Assembly: GCF_900104115.1 (NCBI RefSeq) | Contig: NZ_FNJM01000005.1 | Location: 169,191-233,190 of the forward strand | Source of the DNA: Clostridium gasigenes | GTDB lineage: Bacteria > Bacillota > Clostridia > Clostridiales > Clostridiaceae | Length of the DNA stretch: 64,000 bases | Reading direction: 5' to 3' | Part shown: in pieces, positions 27,281 through 35,735 of the stretch | Numbering within the stretch: the stretch's first letter is position 1 | How the letters are laid out: each line of letters starts with the position of its first letter | The notes under the pieces: model-generated | What the model saw: the letters and a program-made list of their open reading frames with translations, nothing else | Databases searched by the model: none | Told to the model about the DNA's origin: nothing | Position numbers and translations under genes: made by a program

Positions 27281-28483
27281 TTGAAGAAGTTTAAATATAG
27301 AGCTATGAAAAAAGATGGTGGGAAAATAGATGGGGACTATGAAGCCAATTGTGAAGAAGATGTTATTTCAATGATAACATCTAATGGATATTATCCACTG
27401 AAAATTGAAGAAGTTATTGAAAGTGCTAAAATTGAATTTAAATTTCGTGAAAAAGTAACCTCTAAGGATATGTCTATTTTTTGTAGACAAATGTACACAA
27501 TGCTTGATGCCGGTGTATCTATAAATAACGCACTTAATATGCTTTCAAATCAAGTTTCAAATAAAAAGTTAAAAACTACTTTAGCAGAAGTTGAAGAAGC
27601 AGTTAAAAAAGGTGAAATGCTTTCACAATCAATGGGAAAACATAGCACTGTATTTCCTAAACTTCTAATTAGCATGATTGAATCAGGTGAGGTTAGTGGT
27701 AATTTAGATGAAATGATGCTTAGAATGTCAGTTCATTTTGAAAAAGAAACTAAAATGAATAATAAAATTAAGGCAGCGATGACATATCCTACTATTTTAA
27801 GTATAGTTGCAGTAAGTGCTGTAATGTTTATTATGACCTTTGTTATGCCAACATTTATTGAAATGTTTGAAACAGAAGATATACAATTACCACTAGCAAC
27901 AAAGATATTAATGGGTATAAGCGGGTTTTTAAGTAATAATATTATGCTTATTATAATTGCAATAATATTAATAGTTATTGCATTTAATTTTTATAAGAAA
28001 ACAGAGAATGGTCTAATAAGATTAAGTAAAATAAAATTAAAACTTCCTATTATCGGTAATTTAACTAAAAAGATAATAGTTTCAAGATTTACAAGAACTT
28101 TATCTACTTTATTATCATCAGGAGTTTCTTTAGTACAGGCACTTCCAATAGTTGCGGGTGTTTTAGGAAATAAAATAGCAGAAGGTGAGATTTTTAAAAT
28201 TACAGAAAGAGTAGTAAGGGGAGATGGCTTAAGCGAGCCAATAAGAGAATGTGATATATTCCCAGAAATGCTAGCCTCGATGGTTAGTATAGGAGAAGAA
28301 TCGGGATCTCTAGATGATATATTAAACAAAACAGCAGATTTCTATGATGAAGAAGTAGAACAGACTATACAAACAACTACAGCACTTATAGAGCCACTAC
28401 TAATAGTAGTAATGGGAGTAGCTATAGGATTTATAGTTATTTCTATAATGTTACCAATGTTTGATATGTATAGCGGAATGTAG
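27281..28483 (+). CDS. pilC: Type IV pilus inner-membrane platform protein
   Basis: 400 residues from TTG 27281, 7 bases after AGGAGGTGA that overlaps the pilB stop. Two T2SSF domains are visible: the first starts at SIFCRQMYTMLDAGVSINNAL, the second at SRFTRTLSTLLSSGVSLVQAL (given in part). Three membrane helices are present, the last near the C-terminus (VVMGVAIGFIVISIMLPMF). It connects the PilB motor to pilin polymerisation. Tight spacing suggests coupling to pilB. Confidence 0.95.
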   Translation: MKKFKYRAMKKDGGKIDGDYEANCEEDVISMITSNGYYPLKIEEVIESAKIEFKFREKVTSKDMSIFCRQMYTMLDAGVSINNALNMLSNQVSNKKLKTTLAEVEEAVKKGEMLSQSMGKHSTVFPKLLISMIESGEVSGNLDEMMLRMSVHFEKETKMNNKIKAAMTYPTILSIVAVSAVMFIMTFVMPTFIEMFETEDIQLPLATKILMGISGFLSNNIMLIIIAIILIVIAFNFYKKTENGLIRLSKIKLKLPIIGNLTKKIIVSRFTRTLSTLLSSGVSLVQALPIVAGVLGNKIAEGEIFKITERVVRGDGLSEPIRECDIFPEMLASMVSIGEESGSLDDILNKTADFYDEEVEQTIQTTTALIEPLLIVVMGVAIGFIVISIMLPMFDMYSGM

Positions 28484-28534
28484 ATTTAAATTTAAAATTT
28501 AAATAAATAAGTAAAATTCAAGGGGGAATAATTA

Positions 28535-28984
28535 ATGATTAAAAATTTAAACAAAAAAAAGAAAAGTAAAGGATTTACTCTTATAGAGTTAATCATCGTT
28601 ATTGCTATTATAGCAATATTAGCGGCTATAGCTATTCCTAAATTTGGGGAAGTTAAAAAGAATGCTAATTTGAAAGCTGATATAGCTAATGCTAAGTCAA
28701 TAGCTAATTCCGTTTCATCATTAATTTCAGATGATAAGATAGTTCCAATTACAGGAGGGATTATTTCGCAAGTAGGGCCTACAGCTAATGCAGCAGGTGA
28801 TAAGGCGGCGCCATTAATAGAAGACTACCTTCAATCAGTTTCAGCGCCTAAATCAAAGCTACCAGCAGGAACTGAAATTACAGATTATACAGTGGCGATA
28901 AGTGAGAAAGGAGACATTACTGTTTATCTTGCAAATGTAACTAATCAATTGTTCCCAAAACAGGCAACTGCATTAGTAGATTAG
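28535..28984 (+). CDS. pilA: Major type IV pilin
   Basis: 149 residues behind AAGGGGGA. The prepilin leader ends KKKKSKG and is followed by FTLIELIIVIAIIAILAAIA, with Gly -1, Phe +1 and Glu +5. The mature soluble domain is small and has no cysteines, so it lacks the disulfide loop of Gram-negative pilins. The classic assembly helix and its place after pilC suggest it is the main subunit. A 16-bp perfect hairpin lacking a T tract follows directly, perhaps giving this message extra stability relative to pilM and beyond. Confidence 0.9.
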   Translation: MIKNLNKKKKSKGFTLIELIIVIAIIAILAAIAIPKFGEVKKNANLKADIANAKSIANSVSSLISDDKIVPITGGIISQVGPTANAAGDKAAPLIEDYLQSVSAPKSKLPAGTEITDYTVAISEKGDITVYLANVTNQLFPKQATALVD

Positions 28985-28994
28985 GTATATAAAA

Positions 28995-29028
28995 TTAAAG
29001 TGTAAAGCTATTTAGCTTTACACTTTAA
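28995..29028 (+). repeat. 16-bp perfect hairpin after pilA
   Basis: TTAAAGTGTAAAGCTA (28995-29010) pairs with 29013-29028 around a 2-nt gap. No T run follows. It lies 11 bases after the pilin stop, as the repeat at 24599 does after the first prepilin. Confidence 0.85.
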
Positions 29029-29072
29029 CATATAATTTGAAATAAGAAGTAACATATAGAAGAGGTGAAAAG

Positions 29073-30272
29073 ATGTCAGAAAAGAAGAAAATAGATTTTT
29101 CTAAGCTTAAAAAGTTAGGGGAAATGGATATAAAAGATTTAAATAAGATATTTTCAAAAAATAGTAGTTCAAGCAAAGCTACATCGAATAGTAAATTTAA
29201 AAAGATGGTTAAAGCTAGTATGGAAAAACCAAAGAATATTTTAGCTTTTGACATTGGTTCAAGTTCTATAAAAATGGTAACTGGAAAGTATTTTAAAAAT
29301 AAGCTTACAATAAATAAGTTAATAGACATACCAACTCCAGAGGGAACAGTAGGTGATGGAAAAATATTAGGTAAGCAAGCTTTAGCTGATATGATACAAT
29401 TTGCATTAAAAGAAAATAGAATAAAGATTAAGGATGTAATATGTACTACAAATTCATCTTTAGTAATAAATAGAGAAATAGTAATACCTAAGGTAGAAGA
29501 AGAAGAAATGGAAACTGTAATAAGATATGAAATAAAACAATATCTACCTATAAATCTAAACGATTATATAATTCAATTTGTAGTTTTAGATGAAATTATA
29601 GATGATGATGGTGCTAAATTAAAAGTTAGTGTTATCTCTTATCCAGAAACAATGGTATATGCATATTATGATTTATTAAATTCATTAGAATTAAACCCAT
29701 ATAGTTTAGATATTGCATATAATTCTTTAAATAAAATTGTTAATTACTCAAACCTTAACGAAGATAATGGAGAAATTTTAGGTGGTGCTGTTGCTTTTGT
29801 TGATATGGGAGCAACCTCTATTAATGTGACTATATTGAAAAATGGTAAATTAGATTTTACTAGAATAATAAAGACTGGCGGAGATAATATAAATTATGCC
29901 TTAAGTCAAAGTTTAGATATGTCAATAAAATCAACAGAATCTACGAAAATTGAAAAGGGAAACCTATTAGATATAAGAGAAGATGACATTGTAAATACAA
30001 CAATAAGACAAGTTATAGATGAAGGTTTAGAAGAACTTGAAAGAATACTACAGTTCTATGTAAATAAATCATCAGGTATAGAAATAAGTAAGATTTATAT
30101 ATATGGTGGGGTAGCTAATACCGAAGGTATAGATTTATATATGGAAGAAAAGTTAAAGATTAATGTAGAAAAAATAACAAAATTAAATAATGTTGATTTT
30201 TCTTCAAAGGAGCTATTAGAAGAACCGATTGGTGAGTTTATAAATGCAATAGGAGCTATTATAAGATTATAG
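29073..30272 (+). CDS. pilM: Pilus assembly actin-like ATPase
   Basis: 399 residues behind AGAGGTGA. After a 55-residue basic, serine-rich N-terminal extension comes the actin/FtsA-like fold: LAFDIGSSSIKMV (phosphate 1), VAFVDMGATSINVTIL (phosphate 2), and IYIYGGVANTEGIDLYMEE (adenosine motif). It binds ATP and the cytosolic tail of PilN, forming the inner ring of the machine. The extension is longer than in Gram-negative PilM, where the actin fold starts near the N-terminus. Confidence 0.92.
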   Translation: MSEKKKIDFSKLKKLGEMDIKDLNKIFSKNSSSSKATSNSKFKKMVKASMEKPKNILAFDIGSSSIKMVTGKYFKNKLTINKLIDIPTPEGTVGDGKILGKQALADMIQFALKENRIKIKDVICTTNSSLVINREIVIPKVEEEEMETVIRYEIKQYLPINLNDYIIQFVVLDEIIDDDGAKLKVSVISYPETMVYAYYDLLNSLELNPYSLDIAYNSLNKIVNYSNLNEDNGEILGGAVAFVDMGATSINVTILKNGKLDFTRIIKTGGDNINYALSQSLDMSIKSTESTKIEKGNLLDIREDDIVNTTIRQVIDEGLEELERILQFYVNKSSGIEISKIYIYGGVANTEGIDLYMEEKLKINVEKITKLNNVDFSSKELLEEPIGEFINAIGAIIRL

Positions 30273-30284
30273 GAGGAGAAATAT

Positions 30285-30833
30285 ATGAGAAGAGATATAA
30301 ATTTCTTTAGCCAATATCAAGGTAAAAAGAAAGAGAAAAAAAATCAAGATATTTATATATACTCCTTACTAGGTTTCTTAGGGGTACTTATAATAGGATC
30401 ATTGTTATGGAATAGTACTAGTCTACTTTTAACAAATAAGAAAATAAAGGAATATCAAGCTAAACTAGAGGAGCCAGAAATACAAGAAAAAATAACAGAG
30501 TCAGATGAAGTAAATAGCAAGTTATCTATATTGAAAAATTATGATAAAGAGCTAGTTACAATATCTAAGAGCTTATATAGCAGAGAAATTGTAACAACAA
30601 ATATATTAGATAAGATAAGTTCAACGCTTCCAAGTGAAGTAACTTTTAATAGTGTTAATATCACAAATACAGATATTAATATACAAGCAGAATCTACAAA
30701 AAGAACTGCTATAGGTGAAATAGAATATAATTTAAAACAATTAGATAATGTTCAAGATGTCTATATTGGTGGAATATCAGGGGAAGAAAAATATACCTTT
30801 GATATAAAATGTGTTTTAAAGGATGTTGAATAA
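30285..30833 (+). CDS. pilN: Pilus alignment protein PilN
   Basis: 182 residues behind AGGAGG. The start RRDINFFSQYQGKKK is the short cytosolic motif (DINFF, equivalent to the INLLP motif) that docks in PilM. One membrane helix spans about 25-47, then a coiled segment and a ferredoxin-like domain. It anchors PilM to the membrane and pairs with PilO. It ends close to or overlapping the next start. Confidence 0.88.
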   Translation: MRRDINFFSQYQGKKKEKKNQDIYIYSLLGFLGVLIIGSLLWNSTSLLLTNKKIKEYQAKLEEPEIQEKITESDEVNSKLSILKNYDKELVTISKSLYSREIVTTNILDKISSTLPSEVTFNSVNITNTDINIQAESTKRTAIGEIEYNLKQLDNVQDVYIGGISGEEKYTFDIKCVLKDVE

Positions 30834-30834
30834 T

Positions 30835-32088
30835 ATGAAGATGAGTAAAAAAGAAAAGTATTTATTAGGTATTTTAGGTACAGTTTTAATTAGTATATTA
30901 TATTATCAATTTATTTATATTAATCAAGTTAAGAAGCTTGATGTAAAGAAAAAAGAGAAGGTTGAAATAGAAACTAGACATGATGAGGTTTTACAATCTA
31001 TAAAAACATTAGAAAGCAGAAAAGAAAATTTAAAAATTCTAAATTCAAGTATATTAGAAAAATCATCTGATTTTTATCCAACTATATTACAGGAAAAGAT
31101 TATATTAGAAATAGATAAGCTTTTAACTGATAGTGGACTAAATGGAAATATTGCTTTTAGTCCAATTGAAGTAGCTTCAGTAGAAACAATGGTAGCGCCT
31201 GAAGTGGCAAAGGCTGAAAGTTCAATGAAAATAATTGCTGATGAATATAACGGTAGCTATAAATCAGAAGAAGAAGCAAAGAAACAAGAAACGCCAAATG
31301 CAGGTAAAGATGAAAAAAGTGGTGAAAAAGTAGAATCGCAAACAGGTGTTGCAACTGCGGAGCAATTAAAAGTAGCTATTAATTTTACAGGAAGTTATGA
31401 TACTTTGAAAAAATTTATTTTATCAGTTCAAGAATATAAGAGAAAAGTTGTAATTACTAATGTTGCAATTACTCCAAAATCTGAAGCTCAAGTTACTGGA
31501 ACTATGAATATTGAGTTCTATGCAGTGCCTAAATTAGGTGATGATGATGCAGCTTATTTAAAGTGGACTATGGAAAGTGTACATGGAAAAGATATACTTT
31601 TTAGTACAGGGGCTGCAAGTGGAGCTTATAATTCAACAGTAGAAGAACAAGGAACAAAAGTAGATATAAATGATTTTGTTATGATGTTAAGACCAACTAG
31701 TTCAGAATTACCTGTATTAACTATTGGTAAGGCAAAAGATTCTTCAAGAGAAACTTATTTATATTCTGATAATGCAAAAATTGAAGATGTTGAGATTGAG
31801 TTTAATGAAGAAAATGAAAAAATATATTATAAATACAAAACAACAAAAGATTTTTATCCTAAAAGTAATACAAGTGTAGGTAAAGAAATTACAACTATTT
31901 CTAAGGATATAGTTATGGAAATAACAAGTGAAGCAAGAACTTCAACTAATGATAATTCAACAGTGAAATTAAAGGTAATTAATAACACAAAGAAAAATGT
32001 TAATCTAATTATTAAAAGTGACGACAATAGTAATCCGAGAGTTTCTGTAGTGAGCGAAGGAAATACAGTTAATGTTACTAAAAAGTAG
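30835..32088 (+). CDS. pilO: PilO-like pilus protein with an extra C-terminal domain
   Basis: 417 residues from ATG 30835; ATGs at 30823 and 30841 are alternatives, and AAAGG at 30818-30822 fits the later ones better. One N-terminal membrane helix, a coiled coil (about 30-80), then a PilO-type ferredoxin-like domain (TAEQLKVAINFTGSYDTLKKFI). A low-complexity E/K-rich linker lies in the middle. About 190 further residues after the usual end of PilO form a beta-rich region ending ...VVSEGNTVNVTKK. PilO normally has about 200 residues, so this is a long variant. No frameshift is seen. Confidence 0.8.
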   Translation: MKMSKKEKYLLGILGTVLISILYYQFIYINQVKKLDVKKKEKVEIETRHDEVLQSIKTLESRKENLKILNSSILEKSSDFYPTILQEKIILEIDKLLTDSGLNGNIAFSPIEVASVETMVAPEVAKAESSMKIIADEYNGSYKSEEEAKKQETPNAGKDEKSGEKVESQTGVATAEQLKVAINFTGSYDTLKKFILSVQEYKRKVVITNVAITPKSEAQVTGTMNIEFYAVPKLGDDDAAYLKWTMESVHGKDILFSTGAASGAYNSTVEEQGTKVDINDFVMMLRPTSSELPVLTIGKAKDSSRETYLYSDNAKIEDVEIEFNEENEKIYYKYKTTKDFYPKSNTSVGKEITTISKDIVMEITSEARTSTNDNSTVKLKVINNTKKNVNLIIKSDDNSNPRVSVVSEGNTVNVTKK

Positions 32089-32097
32089 GTGCTAAAA

Positions 32098-32961
32098 ATG
32101 ACAAATAAATATACAAGAAAAAAAGGGATGACATTAATAGAGGCAATCATTAGTGTTGCCCTTTTCAGCATTTTAATAATACCTATATCAGGTCTGGTTA
32201 TGACTGCTATGAAAACAAGTGAAAAGGCAGAAGCAAAGCAAGAAGCATCATATATAGGTCAGGGAATATTAGAGGAAATGAATATTTATGATGAAATTAC
32301 TATAAAAGATGGGAAATTTAAATTTCTAGATGGTGGTGAAATTTATGAGGACAGCAAAAATTTGTACAAGGATAAAGGAAACATCATTAGAGATGGTTTT
32401 AATGTTGAAGTAACATTGAATAAAGATAGTAATTTTGAATATAAACTTAGTAGTGATGCAGATAGTGATGATAGCAAAATGGATTATATATTAACGCTAT
32501 CAAAAAATGTTATATCAGGTAAAACTGAAGTTAAATGTGGTAATAAAATTGAGGAAATGCCTAATGATTCAATACTAAAGATAGATGAGTCTGGAAGGAT
32601 GACTTTGAATGATAATACTCCAAACAAAATTGTAGTTGAAAAACCTAAAGTATCTAATAATAAAATTTCAATATATTTAGATAAGACTTTTAGTAATAAG
32701 GAAATAAATATAGATGTAGAAAATGAAAAGAAAAATGTAACTGGTAATAAGGAAGTTTTAGAAGTATATATAAAAAGTTCAAAAGATGTCACAGATAAAC
32801 TGAATGTTACTGGTACAAAAGGTAAAGTTAAAGTTTATGAAAATATAGTAGATATTCCTAGGGGCGAAATGGGCGATTTATATAATATACAAGTTGATGT
32901 CAAAAAAAATAGTGATGTTTTATTTACTGGAAAAACAACTAAAAATATAGTTTTTAAATAA
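32098..32961 (+). CDS. Minor pilin, PilV-like
   Basis: 287 residues from ATG 32098; AGTAGGTG sits 5-6 bases upstream and overlaps the pilO stop. The prepilin signal is YTRKKG followed by MTLIEAIISVALFSILIIP, with Met at +1 and Glu at +5. The long soluble part has many Lys/Asp and repeated beta-strand-like stretches and no cysteine pair apart from one Cys. Minor pilins of this type prime assembly and form the pilus tip. Name by position and signal only. Confidence 0.75.
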   Translation: MTNKYTRKKGMTLIEAIISVALFSILIIPISGLVMTAMKTSEKAEAKQEASYIGQGILEEMNIYDEITIKDGKFKFLDGGEIYEDSKNLYKDKGNIIRDGFNVEVTLNKDSNFEYKLSSDADSDDSKMDYILTLSKNVISGKTEVKCGNKIEEMPNDSILKIDESGRMTLNDNTPNKIVVEKPKVSNNKISIYLDKTFSNKEINIDVENEKKNVTGNKEVLEVYIKSSKDVTDKLNVTGTKGKVKVYENIVDIPRGEMGDLYNIQVDVKKNSDVLFTGKTTKNIVFK

Positions 32962-32994
32962 TATTTCATTTATTTATGGGGTGGTGATTAGGTA

Positions 32995-35082
32995 ATGAAG
33001 AAGAAGAGAAGAGGATCAAGTTTAATTATTGTTATTATAATTATGGCTATTTTATTTACTACTGGATCAGCAATTCTTACATTAACAGCAAGTGATTATA
33101 AAATGAGAACAAATGCAAGTAAGAAGCTAGAAAATCTTTATGCTGCAGATTCAGGTCTTGATATTGTTGAGAATGTAATACTTAAAAACTCTGAAGCAGC
33201 TATTATTTATGCTAATAAGAAGATTAAAGAAAAATATGATGGTCAAGAAATGACTAAGGCTTTATATGAAAAGATAAATATAGATTTTAAGGCTGAATTT
33301 ATTAATTTTCTAGGTAAAGAAGCGTCGGGTAATGGGGCAAATAGTTCAGATGCAATACTTGCTCAAGGAATTATAGATGGAAAGTATAAGGTGTTAAATG
33401 CAGTTGGGGATGAATTTATTTGGAAAGAGGATATTGATAAAAAATCTGAAATTGAAATAATTGAATATAAGTATGCTGAGGATAAAGGTAATATAATAAT
33501 TAAGATTAAATCTACTTTTGAGACTATGGATAGAGAAATTAAAAATAAAAAAATTCTTACAACTAAGTACACCGTAGGTATCCCTGATTATAAAGAACCT
33601 ATATCAAGTGACAGTGTATTAATAGACATATATCCAGTATTTGATGCAAAAGTTATAACGGCTGATGGAAATTTAACATTAAAAGGTAAGGCTGAAGTAA
33701 AAGGCGATATATGGGTAAAAGGAGATAGTGAATTAGGTGAAAATCCAGCCTATGCTTTTGATAAGTATAGGGGTGGTATATCTGTCGAAAATGGTGAATT
33801 GAGTTTAAAAGGAAATATAATTACAAATAGAACATTACATTTAAAGAATGAATCTAAGGCTATTGTAACAGGGGATGTTTATGCGTTAAACGCTTATGTT
33901 GGAAAGTCTGATAAAACAGGAAGTTCAAAAGATAATAAATTACAAATAGAAAAGGAAGATAATATAGGCGGAAATCTTATAGTAAATAATGATTTATCTC
34001 TAAATGCAATAAATAGTAATGTTAGTATGAATAATTTTTATGGAATAAATGATAAAACTGATGATTCACTTACAAATATAAGTAAAGCAATGAAATCAAG
34101 TAGTATTATTGTTAATGATACTAGCGATACATCAACATTAACAGTTACTAATGATACTTATATAATGGGAGTTGCTTATATAAATACATTAGAAGATAAA
34201 TATCAAACTGGTGAATCGGTAGCTATAAAGGGAAACTATATAGCATATTCTGATGTATTGCCAGGATATGAAGATAAAGTAACTTTAAAATATTATAATC
34301 CACTACAGTTAATTGAAACTATAGATGGAGGAGAGACTAAAGCTAGTTATTTCAAAAAGTATTATGAAGAAAATAAGAATAGGCTTAGAAATGGTGGAGT
34401 TTATTTAAATAAAGAAAATGTATACTCAACAGGAGCATACGTTACAAAAAATAAAGATGGTAGTAGCAGTGTGGGTAATAAGGCTATTAATATTGCTAAT
34501 GTAACGGAAAAAAGAAAAGAGTTTGCTAAAAATGTATTTTCAATGGGGAACACAAATAAGGATGAAACATATCTTTATGAGGCTGGAAAAGTTTCGAAAA
34601 CAGTAGAAAGTGAGATAGATTTTACTAGGGCGCTTTCTACAACTAGTATAAATGAAACCTATGGTAAACTTAAATTAAATAATGACTATAGTAAAACTGT
34701 TGTTATCAAAGGAAAAGATGATATAGAAACTTATGACAATAGTAAATACATTGTAATTGATGGTAGTAAAGCTTTGAAAGCTGTAATAATAACTAATGGA
34801 GATGTTATAGTTACGGGTGAAGTAGATTTTACTGGCAATATAATAGCAAAGGGGAATATTGAGATTAGTAATAATAATAATAAATTAACATATGACTCAA
34901 ATATAACAAGAAAAGTTATAGCAGCTAATTATGATGTTCTTAAGGATATTTTAAAGACTGGGACATCAATTGGTCAGGAAGCTAATATAGCTATAGGAGA
35001 TAAGGTAAATATAGATATAACAACAGACGGATATAATCTGAAAGGATTACTAAAAACTAGTAACTGGAAAATAGTAAAGTAA
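32995..35082 (+). CDS. Large PilX/GspK-like minor pilin with beta-solenoid-like body
   Basis: 695 residues. The start KKKRRG followed by SSLIIVIIIMAILFTTGSAI is a prepilin-type signal without Glu at +5, as in PilX/GspK proteins at the pilus tip. Next comes the PilX-N-like segment YAADSGLDIVENV. The body (about 205-330 and again about 575-640) is rich in short beta repeats such as LTLKGKAEVKGDIWVKGD, LSLKGNIITNRTLHLK and VIVTGEVDFTGNIIAKGN. This pattern resembles bactofilin or beta-helix folds. Its length is several times that of classical PilX. Function at the tip is inferred. Confidence 0.7.
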   Translation: MKKKRRGSSLIIVIIIMAILFTTGSAILTLTASDYKMRTNASKKLENLYAADSGLDIVENVILKNSEAAIIYANKKIKEKYDGQEMTKALYEKINIDFKAEFINFLGKEASGNGANSSDAILAQGIIDGKYKVLNAVGDEFIWKEDIDKKSEIEIIEYKYAEDKGNIIIKIKSTFETMDREIKNKKILTTKYTVGIPDYKEPISSDSVLIDIYPVFDAKVITADGNLTLKGKAEVKGDIWVKGDSELGENPAYAFDKYRGGISVENGELSLKGNIITNRTLHLKNESKAIVTGDVYALNAYVGKSDKTGSSKDNKLQIEKEDNIGGNLIVNNDLSLNAINSNVSMNNFYGINDKTDDSLTNISKAMKSSSIIVNDTSDTSTLTVTNDTYIMGVAYINTLEDKYQTGESVAIKGNYIAYSDVLPGYEDKVTLKYYNPLQLIETIDGGETKASYFKKYYEENKNRLRNGGVYLNKENVYSTGAYVTKNKDGSSSVGNKAINIANVTEKRKEFAKNVFSMGNTNKDETYLYEAGKVSKTVESEIDFTRALSTTSINETYGKLKLNNDYSKTVVIKGKDDIETYDNSKYIVIDGSKALKAVIITNGDVIVTGEVDFTGNIIAKGNIEISNNNNKLTYDSNITRKVIAANYDVLKDILKTGTSIGQEANIAIGDKVNIDITTDGYNLKGLLKTSNWKIVK

Positions 35083-35095
35083 AGAGGTGAGGAGA

Positions 35096-35686
35096 ATGGC
35101 AAAGAAATCGACGGGATTTACAATAATTGAGCTAATTATAACATTAGCACTTACAATATTAACCCTAGGGGTAATTTATACATTCTTCTTCTCAAGTAAT
35201 AAAACAATATCTACTACCGAGTTGAGTTTAGAATTACAATCAGAAGCAGAAGTTATTCAAAAAGAATTAATAGAACTTTCAACACAGGCGACGGAAATAG
35301 TACTAATTAATACAAGTAAAAGTGAAAGCATAAATTATAAGGCATTAAATACTGAAGGTAAATTAGATATAACTAGCTTGCAAATTAAATCATATGATGA
35401 TGCATCAAGTAGTGATGTTTTATATAATTTAAAATTGGTAAATAAGGAACTTAAAATTCAAGATAAAAATGGAAATGATATAAAAACATTATCAAAAAAT
35501 GTTAAGGCATTTAAAATTAGACCATTAGACATTAATATGGTAGGTAGTAGTGTGCTAGATAAGGAAAAAGCTAATTTTAAAGATTCGCCAGGGCTAGAGT
35601 TTACTGTAGATTTAGAAACAGTAAAGGGCTATTCAAAAGTTGAATACACTGCACGTGCAATAGCTAAGTTTAGAAATAAAGAGTAG
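35096..35686 (+). CDS. Minor pilin, PilW-like
   Basis: 196 residues from ATG 35096, which follows AGAGGTGA; the GTG at 35087 lies in that site. The prepilin signal is AKKSTG followed by FTIIELIITLALTILTLGVI, with Phe +1 and Glu +5. The remaining 160 residues resemble PilW/GspJ minor pilins in length and late position in the operon (SELQSEAEVIQKEL region, FKIRPLDI). It probably forms the tip complex with the two preceding genes. Confidence 0.75.
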   Translation: MAKKSTGFTIIELIITLALTILTLGVIYTFFFSSNKTISTTELSLELQSEAEVIQKELIELSTQATEIVLINTSKSESINYKALNTEGKLDITSLQIKSYDDASSSDVLYNLKLVNKELKIQDKNGNDIKTLSKNVKAFKIRPLDINMVGSSVLDKEKANFKDSPGLEFTVDLETVKGYSKVEYTARAIAKFRNKE

Positions 35687-35735
35687 GTAGAAATTTAAAA
35701 AGAGTTTAAAAAAATAGGGAGGGGGATAAGACCTT

